Assembly: GCA_025462735.1 (NCBI GenBank)
Contig: JAOAPC010000011.1
Location: 62,001-126,000 of the forward strand
Length of the DNA stretch: 64,000 bases
From: Acidobacteriaceae bacterium
GTDB taxonomy: Bacteria; Acidobacteriota; Terriglobia; Terriglobales; Acidobacteriaceae
Direction of reading: 5' to 3'
Below, one piece after another: positions 8,944-17,650 of this stretch. The notes below the pieces were generated by a model. It made no database searches. It saw only the letters and a program-made list of their open reading frames with translations, and was not told the DNA's origin. Both the position numbers and the translations under genes were made by a program. The first letter of the stretch is position 1. Every line of letters starts with the position of its first letter.

Positions 8944-10764
8944 TCAGCGGTAACTGGCAGCTTGCAGTTCAAACATCTCGGCATAGCGGCCGCCCATGTG
9001 AGTCAACTTATCGTGAGTTCCTTCTTCTACGATCCGGCCGCTCTCAAGTACTACGATGCGATCGGCCATGCGTACGGTTGAGAAGCGGTGTGAGATGAAC
9101 AATGCCATCTTTCCCGCCGTCAGTTCGGCGAAACGTTGAAAAACCTGGTACTCGCTTCTCGCGTCCAGCGCTGCCGTCGGTTCGTCAAGAATCAACAATT
9201 GTGAATTGCGCAGGTAAGCTCGCGCCAGCGCGAGTTTCTGCCATTCTCCGCCAGAAAGGTCCACTCCGCCTTCAAAGCGGCGCCCCAGCATTTGTTCGAA
9301 CCCAGCCGGAAGTCTCGCGATCACCTCATCCGCCATGCTTTTTTGTGCGGCAGCCTTCAACATGGGAAGGTCCATGACCTCTTCGATTTTGCCGACCGCA
9401 ATGTTCTCGCGGGCAGTCATCTCATAACGCATGAAATCCTGGAAAATCACGCCTATTTCGCGATAAAGATCTTCAAGGTCGTACTCGCGAAGGTCAATCC
9501 CATCGAGCAGAATTTGGCCCTCGGTCGGATCGTAGAGCCGGGTGATGAGCTTCACAATGGTGGTTTTGCCTTGGCCGTTCTCGCCGATCAAAGCTACCCG
9601 CTCTGCCGGATGTAAATGAAAATTCAGCCGGTCGATCACCCGGCGCTCATTTCCCGGGTACTGGAAGGAAACATTGCGGAATTCGAAACCCTGGCGGATT
9701 GGCCGCGGAGCAGGCAGCGCATTCGGCTTTGATTGGATCGTCGGCCGCATCTCGAAGAATGCAAGCAGGTCGGTGAGGAACAAAGCCTGATCGGCAATTC
9801 CTGACAGCGTCGAGAAAACCTGCTGAATGGTGCTGCTGGCTTGCAGAATGGCGTTGGTCAGAAAATAAAACGTACCAATGCTTAACCTGCCAAAAACCGT
9901 CCGCCAGATCACATATACGTAGGCGCCGTAGTAGCCGGCGGTGCTGACGAGGGACAAAACCGAACCCAACACAAGCCGCTTTCGCGCCAGTGCTACATCC
10001 TGCTCGTAAATAATTTCCGAAAGTTTGGCGAACCTTTGGGTAAAGAAGTCCGCAAGATTAAAGAGTTTGAGTTCTTTTGCGGCTTCCTTAGTGGCGCCCG
10101 CCTGGCGCAGGTAGTCGAGCTGGCGTTTGATCGGCGTCTGACGGAAGTTCTTTGCGTATCCGAGAAAAGCGAAGTGGGTCTCACCCAGAAACGCCGGCAG
10201 CACGGCCGCGATCAGCAGCAACATTAGCCATGGCGAATAGAACATGACTGCTACAGACCAGCCAACCGCCGTGATTAGTTGCAGCTCCAGCCTGCCGATG
10301 GACTGGATCATTACCAGGCGATCTGTCGCCTGCACCCGGGCGCGCTCCAACCGGTCATAAAAAACCGGGTCTTCGTAGGCGATGACATCCAGCTCAGCAG
10401 CGTGCTTCATTACTTGAATGCTCACGTGCCGGGTGTACTTATTTGCGAGCAGAGAATCGGCGTAATCCATCATTCGCGCGACGATGCTGCTCAGTACTGC
10501 GAGGGCAAACTCCGCCAGTACCAGCCACCACAATTGCCGCGGTATCGCCGCATGCGTCCGGATGTGGCTATCGAGAATGTCAATAATGAGCTTGGGTATG
10601 TAGGCGAGAGCGATGGGCAGCAGCGCGGCCACAATGCGGGCCACGAGGCCGAATGTGACCACCCCCGGCCCCGACCGCCAGACGATCTTTAGCACCGGAG
10701 GCACGTTGCGGAGCGCCGAGAGACGCTCGTGCCAACTGCTCCAGAAGGTTTCTTTTTCTGACAT
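8944..10764 (-). CDS. ABC transporter, fused permease and ATPase (exporter type)
   Basis: A 606-residue half-transporter with six membrane helices in the first 330 residues and a C-terminal nucleotide-binding domain: Walker A GENGQGKTTIVKL near 390, signature LSGGEWQKLALARA near 500, Walker B LLILDEPTAALD and an ISHRFSTV switch. ATG at 10764 is chosen because AGGA lies nine bases upstream; an in-frame GTG 24 bases further out is the alternative. The gene is followed after 5 bp by the NdvB-like synthase. In rhizobia the partner exporter of cyclic glucan (NdvA/ChvA) has the same architecture, so glucan export is a reasonable guess, but export of lipid or peptide fits this fold too. Confidence 0.87.
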   Translation of the reverse strand: MSEKETFWSSWHERLSALRNVPPVLKIVWRSGPGVVTFGLVARIVAALLPIALAYIPKLIIDILDSHIRTHAAIPRQLWWLVLAEFALAVLSSIVARMMDYADSLLANKYTRHVSIQVMKHAAELDVIAYEDPVFYDRLERARVQATDRLVMIQSIGRLELQLITAVGWSVAVMFYSPWLMLLLIAAVLPAFLGETHFAFLGYAKNFRQTPIKRQLDYLRQAGATKEAAKELKLFNLADFFTQRFAKLSEIIYEQDVALARKRLVLGSVLSLVSTAGYYGAYVYVIWRTVFGRLSIGTFYFLTNAILQASSTIQQVFSTLSGIADQALFLTDLLAFFEMRPTIQSKPNALPAPRPIRQGFEFRNVSFQYPGNERRVIDRLNFHLHPAERVALIGENGQGKTTIVKLITRLYDPTEGQILLDGIDLREYDLEDLYREIGVIFQDFMRYEMTARENIAVGKIEEVMDLPMLKAAAQKSMADEVIARLPAGFEQMLGRRFEGGVDLSGGEWQKLALARAYLRNSQLLILDEPTAALDARSEYQVFQRFAELTAGKMALFISHRFSTVRMADRIVVLESGRIVEEGTHDKLTHMGGRYAEMFELQAASYR

Positions 10765-11140
10765 TTGGCCGAGTCCTAGCCCGGTCACACGTGCTGCGCC
10801 GCGCGAGTCTGCACCAGAGATGCCGAAAAGCAGGGCAGAGGTTTGATCCGGGAGCGGCTCAGGTTCCGACGAGAGAGAAGTCTTGTTTTAGCCCGGAACG
10901 TTTCGCGTATCCCGAACGCCCACCCCAACGAACTCATTATAAATTCGGGGCCAGGTTTCTGGCGGAGAATCAGCTAAGCCTTTCCCCCTAATTACCTGAC
11001 CCCAAAGGCAAAATTTAGCGATTTTGAGACAGAGATAGTGGAATTTTTTCCTGGGTCAATGTACCGCCGTTACCTTTTCTGGATTTCAGAGCTTGCGAGC
11101 CAGCAACTCTGGTTCATAATTGGTAAGAACACCAGCTACG
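10765..11140. other. Divergent intergenic region, 376 bp
   Basis: This gap separates the minus-strand ABC-synthase operon from the plus-strand glucoamylase-family gene and must carry promoters for both. No gene of convincing composition is seen. The one clear structure is an imperfect inverted repeat, GGGGCCAGGT at 10947-10956 and ACCTGACCCC at 10994-11003, annotated separately. The part from 11010 on is more AT-rich, but I could not fix a -35/-10 pair. Confidence 0.5.
10947..11003. repeat. Inverted repeat, REP-like
   Basis: GGGGCCAGGT (10947-10956) faces ACCTGACCCC (10994-11003); nine of ten bases pair, with a 37-base interior. GGGGTCAGGT-type ends resemble short repeats bracketing REP-associated elements in other genomes, which is family knowledge and not shown here. 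There is no transposase nearby. Confidence 0.4.
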
Positions 11141-12457
11141 ATGTTTTCGACCCGACGTCAATTCCTTCGCGTGGCGCTGACCGGGGCCGCAACTCTTCCG
11201 CTCGCCGGTAAGTTAGTTGCCTCCGATCTGCTCACAGCTCCCACTGACCTTTTGGCCAGCGATGCCGCTTTGCTCAACGAGATTGAGCGCGGCGCTTTCG
11301 AATTTTTCTGGAATGAGGCGAATCCCGACACCGGCTTGGTACTCGACCGCGCCAACGCGAGTGGCGGAAGCACTTGCAGTTTCTCGAGCATCGCAGCTAC
11401 CGGGTTTGGTCTGACGGCATTGTGCATCGGCCATGAGCGCGAATACCGTTCGCGCGTTCAGATCGAACAGCGAGTAGCGCGAACTTTGGACTTCATCTCC
11501 CGCCACGTTCCTACAGAACACGGTTTCCTCTACCACTTTCTCGATCCGACAACCGGCAAACGCGCCCTACACTGTGAAGTCTCGCCCATCGACACTGCCA
11601 TTCTGCTTTGCGGTGTCCTGACCTGCCGCGAGCACTTCCGTGACGCGAACATTAAGCGTGATGCGACGACCATCTACAACCGGGTTGAATGGCCGTGGGC
11701 ACTGAATGGTGGAAAGACGTTTGCAACCGACTGGACTCCGGAGGATCATTTCAGCCGTGTGCGTTGGGATTCCTATTGCGAATCGATGATGCTGTACCTG
11801 CTGGCTATGGGCTCGCCGACGCATTCGGTTCCGGCAGAGTGCTGGAACGCCATACATCGCCCGAAGATGGTGTACCGCGGGCATCAATATATTTCTGGCC
11901 CCGATCCGCTTTTCGTTCACCAGTTTTCACACGCGTGGTTTGATTTCCGGTCGAGGCATGACGACTACGCGAACTACTTTGAGAACTCCGTGATTGCATC
12001 GTTGGCCCACCGTGAATTTTGCGCAGAGTTGAGTCGCCGCTTTCCCTGTTATTCGAAGGACGTTTGGGGAATCAGCGCCTCAGAATCCAGCGCCGGATAT
12101 GTGGCTTGGGGCGGTCCGCCATTCACAGGACCGATTGATGGCAGCATCGTTCCTGCCGCCTCTGCAGGATCGCTGCCGTTTCTTTTCCGGGAGTCCATGA
12201 CAGTGTTGCGGAATTTGCGGCGTTACTACGGCAGCCAGATCTGGAAAGAATACGGTTTCGTGGACGCGTTCAATCCGCTCACGGGATGGGTCAGCCGGGA
12301 AGTAATTGGCATCGACGTAGGCATCACTATGATGATGGCCGAGAATGCGCGCTCGCAGTTTGTTTGGAACACCTTCATGCGCAATTCCGAGGCTAGGAAC
12401 GCAATGGAGCTCGCAGGGTTCCTGCCCGATGGCTTCGAAGTCCCCCTCATGGCGTAG
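11141..12457 (+). CDS. Tat-exported glucoamylase-family (PF10091) protein
   Basis: ATG at 11141 gives a near-perfect twin-arginine signal (STRRQFLRVALTGAATLP) at residues 3-20. An in-frame TTG 21 bases upstream would only add residues before it. The mature part begins with LNEIERGAFEFFWNEANPD and contains DRANASGG, SIAATGFGLTALCIG, WDSYCESMMLYLLAMG, FVHQFSHAWFDFR and DVWGISASESSAGYVAWGGP, all typical of stand-alone PF10091 proteins. It probably cleaves or trims a beta-glucan outside the cytoplasm; the exact linkage is unknown. A PF10091 region also ends the synthase at 4418-8938, so the two divergent units may act on the same polymer. Folding before export is implied by the Tat signal. Confidence 0.85.
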   Translation: MFSTRRQFLRVALTGAATLPLAGKLVASDLLTAPTDLLASDAALLNEIERGAFEFFWNEANPDTGLVLDRANASGGSTCSFSSIAATGFGLTALCIGHEREYRSRVQIEQRVARTLDFISRHVPTEHGFLYHFLDPTTGKRALHCEVSPIDTAILLCGVLTCREHFRDANIKRDATTIYNRVEWPWALNGGKTFATDWTPEDHFSRVRWDSYCESMMLYLLAMGSPTHSVPAECWNAIHRPKMVYRGHQYISGPDPLFVHQFSHAWFDFRSRHDDYANYFENSVIASLAHREFCAELSRRFPCYSKDVWGISASESSAGYVAWGGPPFTGPIDGSIVPAASAGSLPFLFRESMTVLRNLRRYYGSQIWKEYGFVDAFNPLTGWVSREVIGIDVGITMMMAENARSQFVWNTFMRNSEARNAMELAGFLPDGFEVPLMA

Positions 12458-12636
12458 CAGGATGCCGCCAAGAGGCTAAAAGCGCCCGAAAACCACCTCA
12501 GTTCAGTGCCCTCCTAGTCCAAGTTCCCCTCCGCAACAGTCCAATCGGCCAGTGGTTTAGTCAGTCGCAAGTGACTGGTCCGGAGTGTTAGCGTTTACGT
12601 CTCTTTGGTTTTACAATGCGCTAACGAGCTAATTCC

Positions 12637-14004
12637 ATGAATGCTGCAGTCGCACAGGAACTCTGGCAAGGCCAAACCATCGATGGGAAATTTGCCCTGC
12701 TTGAGTCGTTAGGTGGCTCCGGGCACAGCGCCGTCTTCCGCACTCAGTTGCCGGATTCGTCAAACCAAACGGCGGCCATCAAGCTAATTCGGGCCGACAG
12801 GGAGGACGCTGCACAACAAATCGCCTGCTGGCGGAGATTGGTGACCCTGTCTCATCCCAATCTGCTGCGGGTCTTCCATGCGGGTTATTGCCAAATGGCC
12901 GGAGCGCCATGGCTCTATGTTGTGATGGAATACGCGGAAGAAAATCTGGAGCAGGTTTTGCCGGTTCGGCCGCTGTCGACGGCTGAAGTAGAAGAGCTGC
13001 TTCCGCCCACACTTGATGCGCTGGCTTATCTTCACGCGCAAGGACTCGTCCACGCGCGGATCAAACCGTCGAATATCTGCGCGATAAACAATCAAGTCAA
13101 GCTCTCGATTGATAGCGTTCACCCCGTAAGCCAGATTCTTAAACCGTATTCGTTAAGCGCTTACGACGCGCCCGAATCCGAATCCGGCACCCTATCTACC
13201 GCAGCCGATATCTGGTCGCTTGGAATGACATTGGTCGCGGGCTTCGACCAACGGCCGCTGACCTGGAGCCGGTCGAATACTCTGGATCCTGGAGTGCCAA
13301 AGTCGATTCCCCTTCCGTACCGCCTGACGGCGCGTGAGTGTCTGCGGATGAATCCCAGCGAAAGATGCTCGCTCAGTCGGATCAAAGAGGCGCTGCACCA
13401 GCAACCGGCGCTGCCGAAGCCCGCCTCGCCGAAGGCGACTAAGCCCAAAGCTTTCGTCGCGCCCTTGGTGGCCGTGCTTGCTTTCGGGGCAGTGATTGTC
13501 GGAATCAGGTTAAGACATACGACGGAGAGCCAGTCTGCGCCGGTAGCTCCTGTCGCCACTACCGAGCAGCAGCCCACTCCCAACACCGAGGTTCAGAAGC
13601 CGACGGCATATTCATCCAGATCCGGTGCCGTCGGAAAGTCTTCCGCAAAGTCTTCCGTCAAACGTGAGCCTGCTACGGAACGTGTGTCCAGGCAAGTTGT
13701 GTCCCAGCCCTCTGCGGAGGGTGTAGCAAAACAGGTCTTGCCGCAGGTCCCACGCAGCGCTCGCCAGACCATCCATGGGAAAGTCAAAGTAAAAGTTCGG
13801 GTCGCGGTCGATCCTAATGGAGACGTCTCCTCCGCAACTCTCGTCTCTCCCGGGCCCAGCCAATATTTCGCCCGCTTAGCTCTCGATGCATCACGTCAAT
13901 GGAAGTTCAAGCCCGCGGGAGTGGACCGCCAATCAGCGCAGTGGCTCCTCGAGTACAGGTTCGGCCGAGCCTCGACCGAAGTGACTCCGGTCGAATCGCG
14001 CTAG
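12637..14004 (+). CDS. Pseudokinase with transmembrane helix and C-terminal TonB domain
   Basis: A 455-residue fusion. Residues 15-250 follow the serine/threonine kinase fold: LGGSGHSAVF loop, AAIK with Lys49, YVVMEYA hinge, APE at 178-180 and DIWSLG at 191-196. The catalytic loop reads HARIKPSN (139-146), so the HRD aspartate is replaced by Arg141, and the DFG position reads IDS (158-160); phosphotransfer is therefore unlikely. A Pro/Lys linker leads to one membrane helix at about 273-290, then a Ser/Lys/Gln-rich periplasmic spacer and a TonB C-terminal domain at about 381-445 (VRVAVDPNGDVSSATLVSPG, ALDASRQWKFKP). No ExbB/ExbD lies nearby. It may couple a cytoplasmic sensor fold to an outer-membrane receptor. 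Role inferred only. Confidence 0.8.
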   Translation: MNAAVAQELWQGQTIDGKFALLESLGGSGHSAVFRTQLPDSSNQTAAIKLIRADREDAAQQIACWRRLVTLSHPNLLRVFHAGYCQMAGAPWLYVVMEYAEENLEQVLPVRPLSTAEVEELLPPTLDALAYLHAQGLVHARIKPSNICAINNQVKLSIDSVHPVSQILKPYSLSAYDAPESESGTLSTAADIWSLGMTLVAGFDQRPLTWSRSNTLDPGVPKSIPLPYRLTARECLRMNPSERCSLSRIKEALHQQPALPKPASPKATKPKAFVAPLVAVLAFGAVIVGIRLRHTTESQSAPVAPVATTEQQPTPNTEVQKPTAYSSRSGAVGKSSAKSSVKREPATERVSRQVVSQPSAEGVAKQVLPQVPRSARQTIHGKVKVKVRVAVDPNGDVSSATLVSPGPSQYFARLALDASRQWKFKPAGVDRQSAQWLLEYRFGRASTEVTPVESR

Positions 14005-14089
14005 CGATAGCTTGATTACCTCCGGCACCGGATGCACCATCTCAGCTACCCCTTAGCGATTTTCGCCATGCTAGGCTCGTTCCTAGCCC

Positions 14090-14758
14090 ATGCTTCGCGT
14101 AGGAGGAAAATTGCGACGGTTTTGGTTGATGGTAATGCTGGTGATTAGCACGGTCGCGATTGCCTGGGCACAAGACATAGACCAAGAGGGTCGAAATGAA
14201 GTCGCGGGCACCGTGGGGCGCACCTTCATCAGCGACCAGGGAGTTCCGAACTCAGGTCTTGCCAATTCCATCATCAATCACGGTACAGGGTTCTCGTTCG
14301 AGGTGAATTACGCGCGAATTCTGCGCGGGTCTGATTGGGCAGATTTGGCGATTGAGGTCCCCGCAATTTTTAATCCGGACGAAGACCTGCATTACTTCGC
14401 GAATCAAGTTCCTCGACAGTACAACTCTTTTTTTGTTACCCCGGCAGCACGGTTGCGACTTTTTCCCGAAGTTGCAGTCTCGCCGTGGGTAAGCTTCGGC
14501 GGCGGCCTTGGGCATTTCCAGGCCAGCAGCAATCTTGTTTTTGCTGGTAAGAACACTGGGAATCGTGGTGCGACTACGGGAGTGTTGCAAGGCGGTGTTG
14601 GATTGGACGTGCGCATGCCCTGGAGGGTATTTCCCCGCTTTAAAATCCGCGTGGAAGCTCGCGATGACTGGAGCGGAGTGCCGCCGCTTAACGTGAATAC
14701 TGGGAAAACCCGCCAGCACAATTACTACGTCGCGGGCGGACTCGCGTACAGGTTTTAG
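14090..14758 (+). CDS. Outer-membrane beta-barrel protein
   Basis: A 222-residue protein with a signal peptide (RRFWLMVMLVISTVAIAWAQ) and then alternating polar and hydrophobic strands: TGFSFEVNYARIL, VTPAARLRLFPEVAVSPWVS, GGVGLDVRMPW, FKIRVEARDD and a final strand YYVAGGLAYRF ending in Phe, the usual barrel end. The start is uncertain. ATG at 14090 has no Shine-Dalgarno, whereas AGGAGG at 14101-14106 points to an in-frame TTG at 14111, which trims seven residues and leaves the signal peptide intact. No specific substrate is evident. Confidence 0.75.
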   Translation: MLRVGGKLRRFWLMVMLVISTVAIAWAQDIDQEGRNEVAGTVGRTFISDQGVPNSGLANSIINHGTGFSFEVNYARILRGSDWADLAIEVPAIFNPDEDLHYFANQVPRQYNSFFVTPAARLRLFPEVAVSPWVSFGGGLGHFQASSNLVFAGKNTGNRGATTGVLQGGVGLDVRMPWRVFPRFKIRVEARDDWSGVPPLNVNTGKTRQHNYYVAGGLAYRF

Positions 14759-14822
14759 GTCCTGCCGCCCCACTTTGCTTGAGTTACAAGGCATTGACTT
14801 GAGCGCCTGCATCCAAGCCGTC

Positions 14823-15749
14823 GTGATTCGGAGAGCGCTGCTTCTTCTACCGCTGGTTTGGGCGCTGTTGCCTGCCGCTGCGCAGCCGGACTCTTCACAG
14901 GGTGCTGTACAAACCGAAATGCGCAATGTGATGTACCACTTCACCGAGCCAATCCCAGTGCATATTGCTTATTTGAAAGGGGAGCTGGTGCCTACTCGAG
15001 AAGGTGGCATACCAGTGTTCGACGACGCCGAATCGTTTTCACTTTCCATTCAGTCGGCGAAGATTTCTATTACCACGGAATCGCTTGCCAACGTTCTAAA
15101 CCAGTACGTGCTGGTCTCCGCCGACGCTCCCATCAAGGCGGTGAGAATCACTGGCGAAGACGGCAAACTCAAAATAAAGGGACGCCTGCACTCGAAGGGC
15201 GACTTGCCATTCGAAAGCGAAGGCTCGCTCTCAGTGACTTCCGATGGCGGAATTCGCGTCCATACCGAAAAACTCAAGGCTGGGCATCTGCCGATAAAAG
15301 GGCTGATGGATCTGCTCGGCGAGACTATTTCCAAGTTAATCGACACGAGTAAGGTCCGCGGACTTCGCACGGACAAGGACGACCTGTTGCTTGATCCATC
15401 CGAACTTTTTCCACCACCCCACATTCACGGACGTTTGCGCGCGATTTCGATTGTTGGGAATGAAGTAGTGCAGGAGTACGGCACTGAATCCAAGCCTTCA
15501 CTGAAGATTTCCGGCAATTACATGGGATACCACGGAGCCCAGCTTCGCTTCGGGAAACTGACAATGAGCGACACCGATCTGGTTCTTATAGATATGGACC
15601 CCCAGGATCCCTTCGATTTCTTTCTTGCCCACTACCGAGACCAGCTTGTCGCCGGATATACGAAAACCACTCCCAGCTTTGGCCTGCGGTGTTATTTCCG
15701 TGATTACAACAAGCTAAACCCGAGGCAGAAGAACGCATCGCGGCATTAG
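14823..15749 (+). CDS. Exported protein of unknown function
   Basis: GTG at 14823 is preferred, since it puts the signal peptide (IRRALLLLPLVWALLPAAAQ) right at the N-terminus; a TTG at 14775 would extend the frame by 16 residues. The mature protein (about 285 residues) has a repeated strand pattern (SLSIQSAKISITTESLANVLNQYVL, then GKLKIKGRLHSKGDLPFES) that recalls lipid- or hydrophobic-ligand-binding folds such as LmeA-like DUF2993, which is a weak resemblance. It lies close downstream of the barrel gene on the same strand and could be co-transcribed. Confidence 0.6.
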   Translation: MIRRALLLLPLVWALLPAAAQPDSSQGAVQTEMRNVMYHFTEPIPVHIAYLKGELVPTREGGIPVFDDAESFSLSIQSAKISITTESLANVLNQYVLVSADAPIKAVRITGEDGKLKIKGRLHSKGDLPFESEGSLSVTSDGGIRVHTEKLKAGHLPIKGLMDLLGETISKLIDTSKVRGLRTDKDDLLLDPSELFPPPHIHGRLRAISIVGNEVVQEYGTESKPSLKISGNYMGYHGAQLRFGKLTMSDTDLVLIDMDPQDPFDFFLAHYRDQLVAGYTKTTPSFGLRCYFRDYNKLNPRQKNASRH

Positions 15750-15785
15750 AATTCAGGGCTTGATTTCTCCTCATGCGGTGATTAC

Positions 15786-15799
15786 AATGTAATTACATT
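15786..15799. promoter_or_regulatory. Palindromic operator candidate for mazEF
   Basis: AATGTAATTACATT is a perfect 14-base palindrome ending 16 bases before the mazE start. MazE-type antitoxins with an AbrB fold bind palindromes at their own promoter, so autoregulation is the natural reading. Binding is inferred from position and symmetry. Confidence 0.6.
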
Positions 15800-15815
15800 T
15801 CTTTAACAAAAAAAC

Positions 15816-16064
15816 ATGAAAACTGACCTGATTCGCATTGGCAATTCGCGTGGCATACGTATTCCAAAACCACTCATTGAGCAGGTTGGGCTAGGAGATA
15901 CCGTCGAACTACGGGTTGAGAATGATCGCATCATTATTGCGGCAGAGCGCCGCGCACGTGCTAGTTGGGAAGAAGCCTTTCGCGCTGCTGGATCGGCTGA
16001 CTCCGACGAACTGGCGGGACCCTCTGGACCAAATAAGTTTGATAATCGCGAATGGCGATGGTGA
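15816..16064 (+). CDS. mazE: MazE-like antitoxin (AbrB/SpoVT fold)
   Basis: An 82-residue protein whose first 48 residues form the swapped-hairpin AbrB DNA-binding domain: KTDLIRIGNSRGIRIPKPL, then LGDTVELRVENDRIII. The C-terminal tail (SWEEAFRAAG... NKFDNREWRW) is acidic and aromatic and would be the part that wraps the toxin. It overlaps the toxin gene by 13 bases, the usual translational coupling. A 14-base palindrome lies just upstream. AT-rich leader and isolated position are typical of a mobile toxin-antitoxin module. Confidence 0.9.
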   Translation: MKTDLIRIGNSRGIRIPKPLIEQVGLGDTVELRVENDRIIIAAERRARASWEEAFRAAGSADSDELAGPSGPNKFDNREWRW

Positions 16065-16390
16065 GCGAACTCCCGCACCGGGATGAGGTCTGGTTAGTCA
16101 GTCTGGACCCCACGCCTGGTGCTGAGATTCGAAAAACCCGACCGTGCCTGATTGTATCTCCCGACGAAATGAATCGAAATTTGCGTACGCTGATGGTTGC
16201 GCCGATGACGACGGTACTACGTCCCTATCCAACCCGAGTAGCTGTCCGATTCCAGGGAAAGTCGGGCCAAGTGGCTCTCGATCAAATGCGCGCGGTTGAT
16301 CGTCAACGCCTGGTGCGGAAGCTCGGCACCATTACGGACACTGCCGCGACCTCCGCTTCAGCGGTTCTGCTCGAGATGTTCAGTCGGTGA
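16052..16390 (+). CDS. mazF: MazF/PemK-family mRNA interferase toxin
   Basis: A 112-residue toxin of the usual family length. It shows the PemK hallmarks: RDEVWLVSLDPTPGAEIRKT, RPCLIVSPDEMNR, LMVAPMTTVLRPYPTRV and GQVALDQMRAVDRQRL, the last covering the region that carries the conserved base-contacting residues. It cuts single-stranded RNA at short sequences in this family; the target here is unknown. Translation may start at the ATG at 16052 or at 16058. The pair mazE-mazF appears intact. Confidence 0.92.
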   Translation: MAMVSELPHRDEVWLVSLDPTPGAEIRKTRPCLIVSPDEMNRNLRTLMVAPMTTVLRPYPTRVAVRFQGKSGQVALDQMRAVDRQRLVRKLGTITDTAATSASAVLLEMFSR

Positions 16391-16486
16391 CGATCGGCAC
16401 CGCCCATAGAGCGTCGATTCAAACCATTGAGTCCCTGAAGGATTCTGCCGTATCATAAATTCCGCGTCCACTAATAAATTCTTGAT

Positions 16487-17623
16487 ATGAGCACACAAGT
16501 CGAACCCCTCGCAACGACGCTGCCAGCGCGGTATTACACCGATCCGGAAATCTTCCGCGACGAACTGGAGCGCTTCTACTGCGAATCCTGGGTGTGTGCA
16601 GGGCGCGCGGATCAGATTGCAAATCCTGGCGACTACTTCCTGCGTGAGGTTGCGGGCGAGAGCATCATTGTTACCCGCGATAACGTCACCGGTGACAACG
16701 ACCAGGCGGTCCGCGGTTTTTACAACGTGTGCCGGCACCGGGGCACGCGCATGGTCACAAGTGCAGAGGGAAAGTTCTCGGGGCGCATCCAGTGCGGATA
16801 TCACGGATGGACTTACGGGCTTGATGGCCGGCTCATCGGCGCGCCGCACATGGAAGAAGGCAGCGGATTCTGCCGGGAAGATTATCCGCTGAACAAGGTG
16901 CAGGCTGCGGTTTGGGACGGGAACATCTTTATCAATTTGGGTCCTCAAGCCGGACCGCTGGAGAAGCAGCTGGCGGACCTTCCGCAAAAATTTGCGCCGT
17001 GGCGAATGCAAGATCTACGACTCCACAAACGAATTGTTTACGACGTGAAGGCGAATTGGAAGCTGGTCGTGCTCAACTACAACGAATGCCTACACTGTCC
17101 GGTGCTGCATCCGGCGTTGAATCGGCTGACGAATTATTTGGGCGCGGACAACGAGCAGCCGCAATCGACTTACATTGGCGGCGCAATGGGATTTCGCGGC
17201 GGCGCCGAGACCATGAGCCTGGATGGCAAGCGGCGGCGGGATTATCTTCCTGGCTTAAACGATGAAGAGCGGCAAAAGGTGTGCTACTACTGCATTTTTC
17301 CGAACTTCCTGTTGAGTCTGCATCCCGATTACATGATGACCGCGACGCTTTGGCCCAAGGCCGTGGATCGGACAGAAATTATCGCCGAATGGCATTTTCA
17401 TCCAGCAGAGATGAGCAAACCCGATTTCGAGGCCAACGACGCCATTGATTTCTGGGACCTGACGAATAAGGAAGATTGGAAAATCTGCGAGCTCTCGCAG
17501 GCGGGAATTCAGTCACGCGCATACCGGCCTGGCCCTTACTCAAATCGCGAGACACTGCTGCATGCCTTCGATCAAATGGTGCTCGCACGTGAGCGAGAAG
17601 CCAAGAAGAGAGACGGGCGCTAA
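16487..17623 (+). CDS. Rieske-type aromatic-ring or amine hydroxylating oxygenase, alpha subunit
   Basis: A 378-residue protein with the Rieske [2Fe-2S] ligands CRH (82-84) and CGYH (103-106), and the mononuclear iron site NYNECLHCPVLHP with Glu200, His203 and His208. Length and the NECxHCxxxHP form resemble the choline monooxygenase / stachydrine demethylase / carnitine oxygenase branch more than the naphthalene type. A separate reductase is needed and none lies in the window. It is cytoplasmic, with no signal. The substrate cannot be assigned; an N-methylated amine is possible. Confidence 0.88.
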   Translation: MSTQVEPLATTLPARYYTDPEIFRDELERFYCESWVCAGRADQIANPGDYFLREVAGESIIVTRDNVTGDNDQAVRGFYNVCRHRGTRMVTSAEGKFSGRIQCGYHGWTYGLDGRLIGAPHMEEGSGFCREDYPLNKVQAAVWDGNIFINLGPQAGPLEKQLADLPQKFAPWRMQDLRLHKRIVYDVKANWKLVVLNYNECLHCPVLHPALNRLTNYLGADNEQPQSTYIGGAMGFRGGAETMSLDGKRRRDYLPGLNDEERQKVCYYCIFPNFLLSLHPDYMMTATLWPKAVDRTEIIAEWHFHPAEMSKPDFEANDAIDFWDLTNKEDWKICELSQAGIQSRAYRPGPYSNRETLLHAFDQMVLAREREAKKRDGR

Positions 17624-17650
17624 CCTCGCACTGCCGATCCGAAAATTCTC

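Noticed and set aside
14252-14944. Minus-strand frame (230 codons) opposite the beta-barrel gene
   Set aside because: The barrel frame has a signal peptide and a C-terminal Phe strand. The antisense frame has neither.
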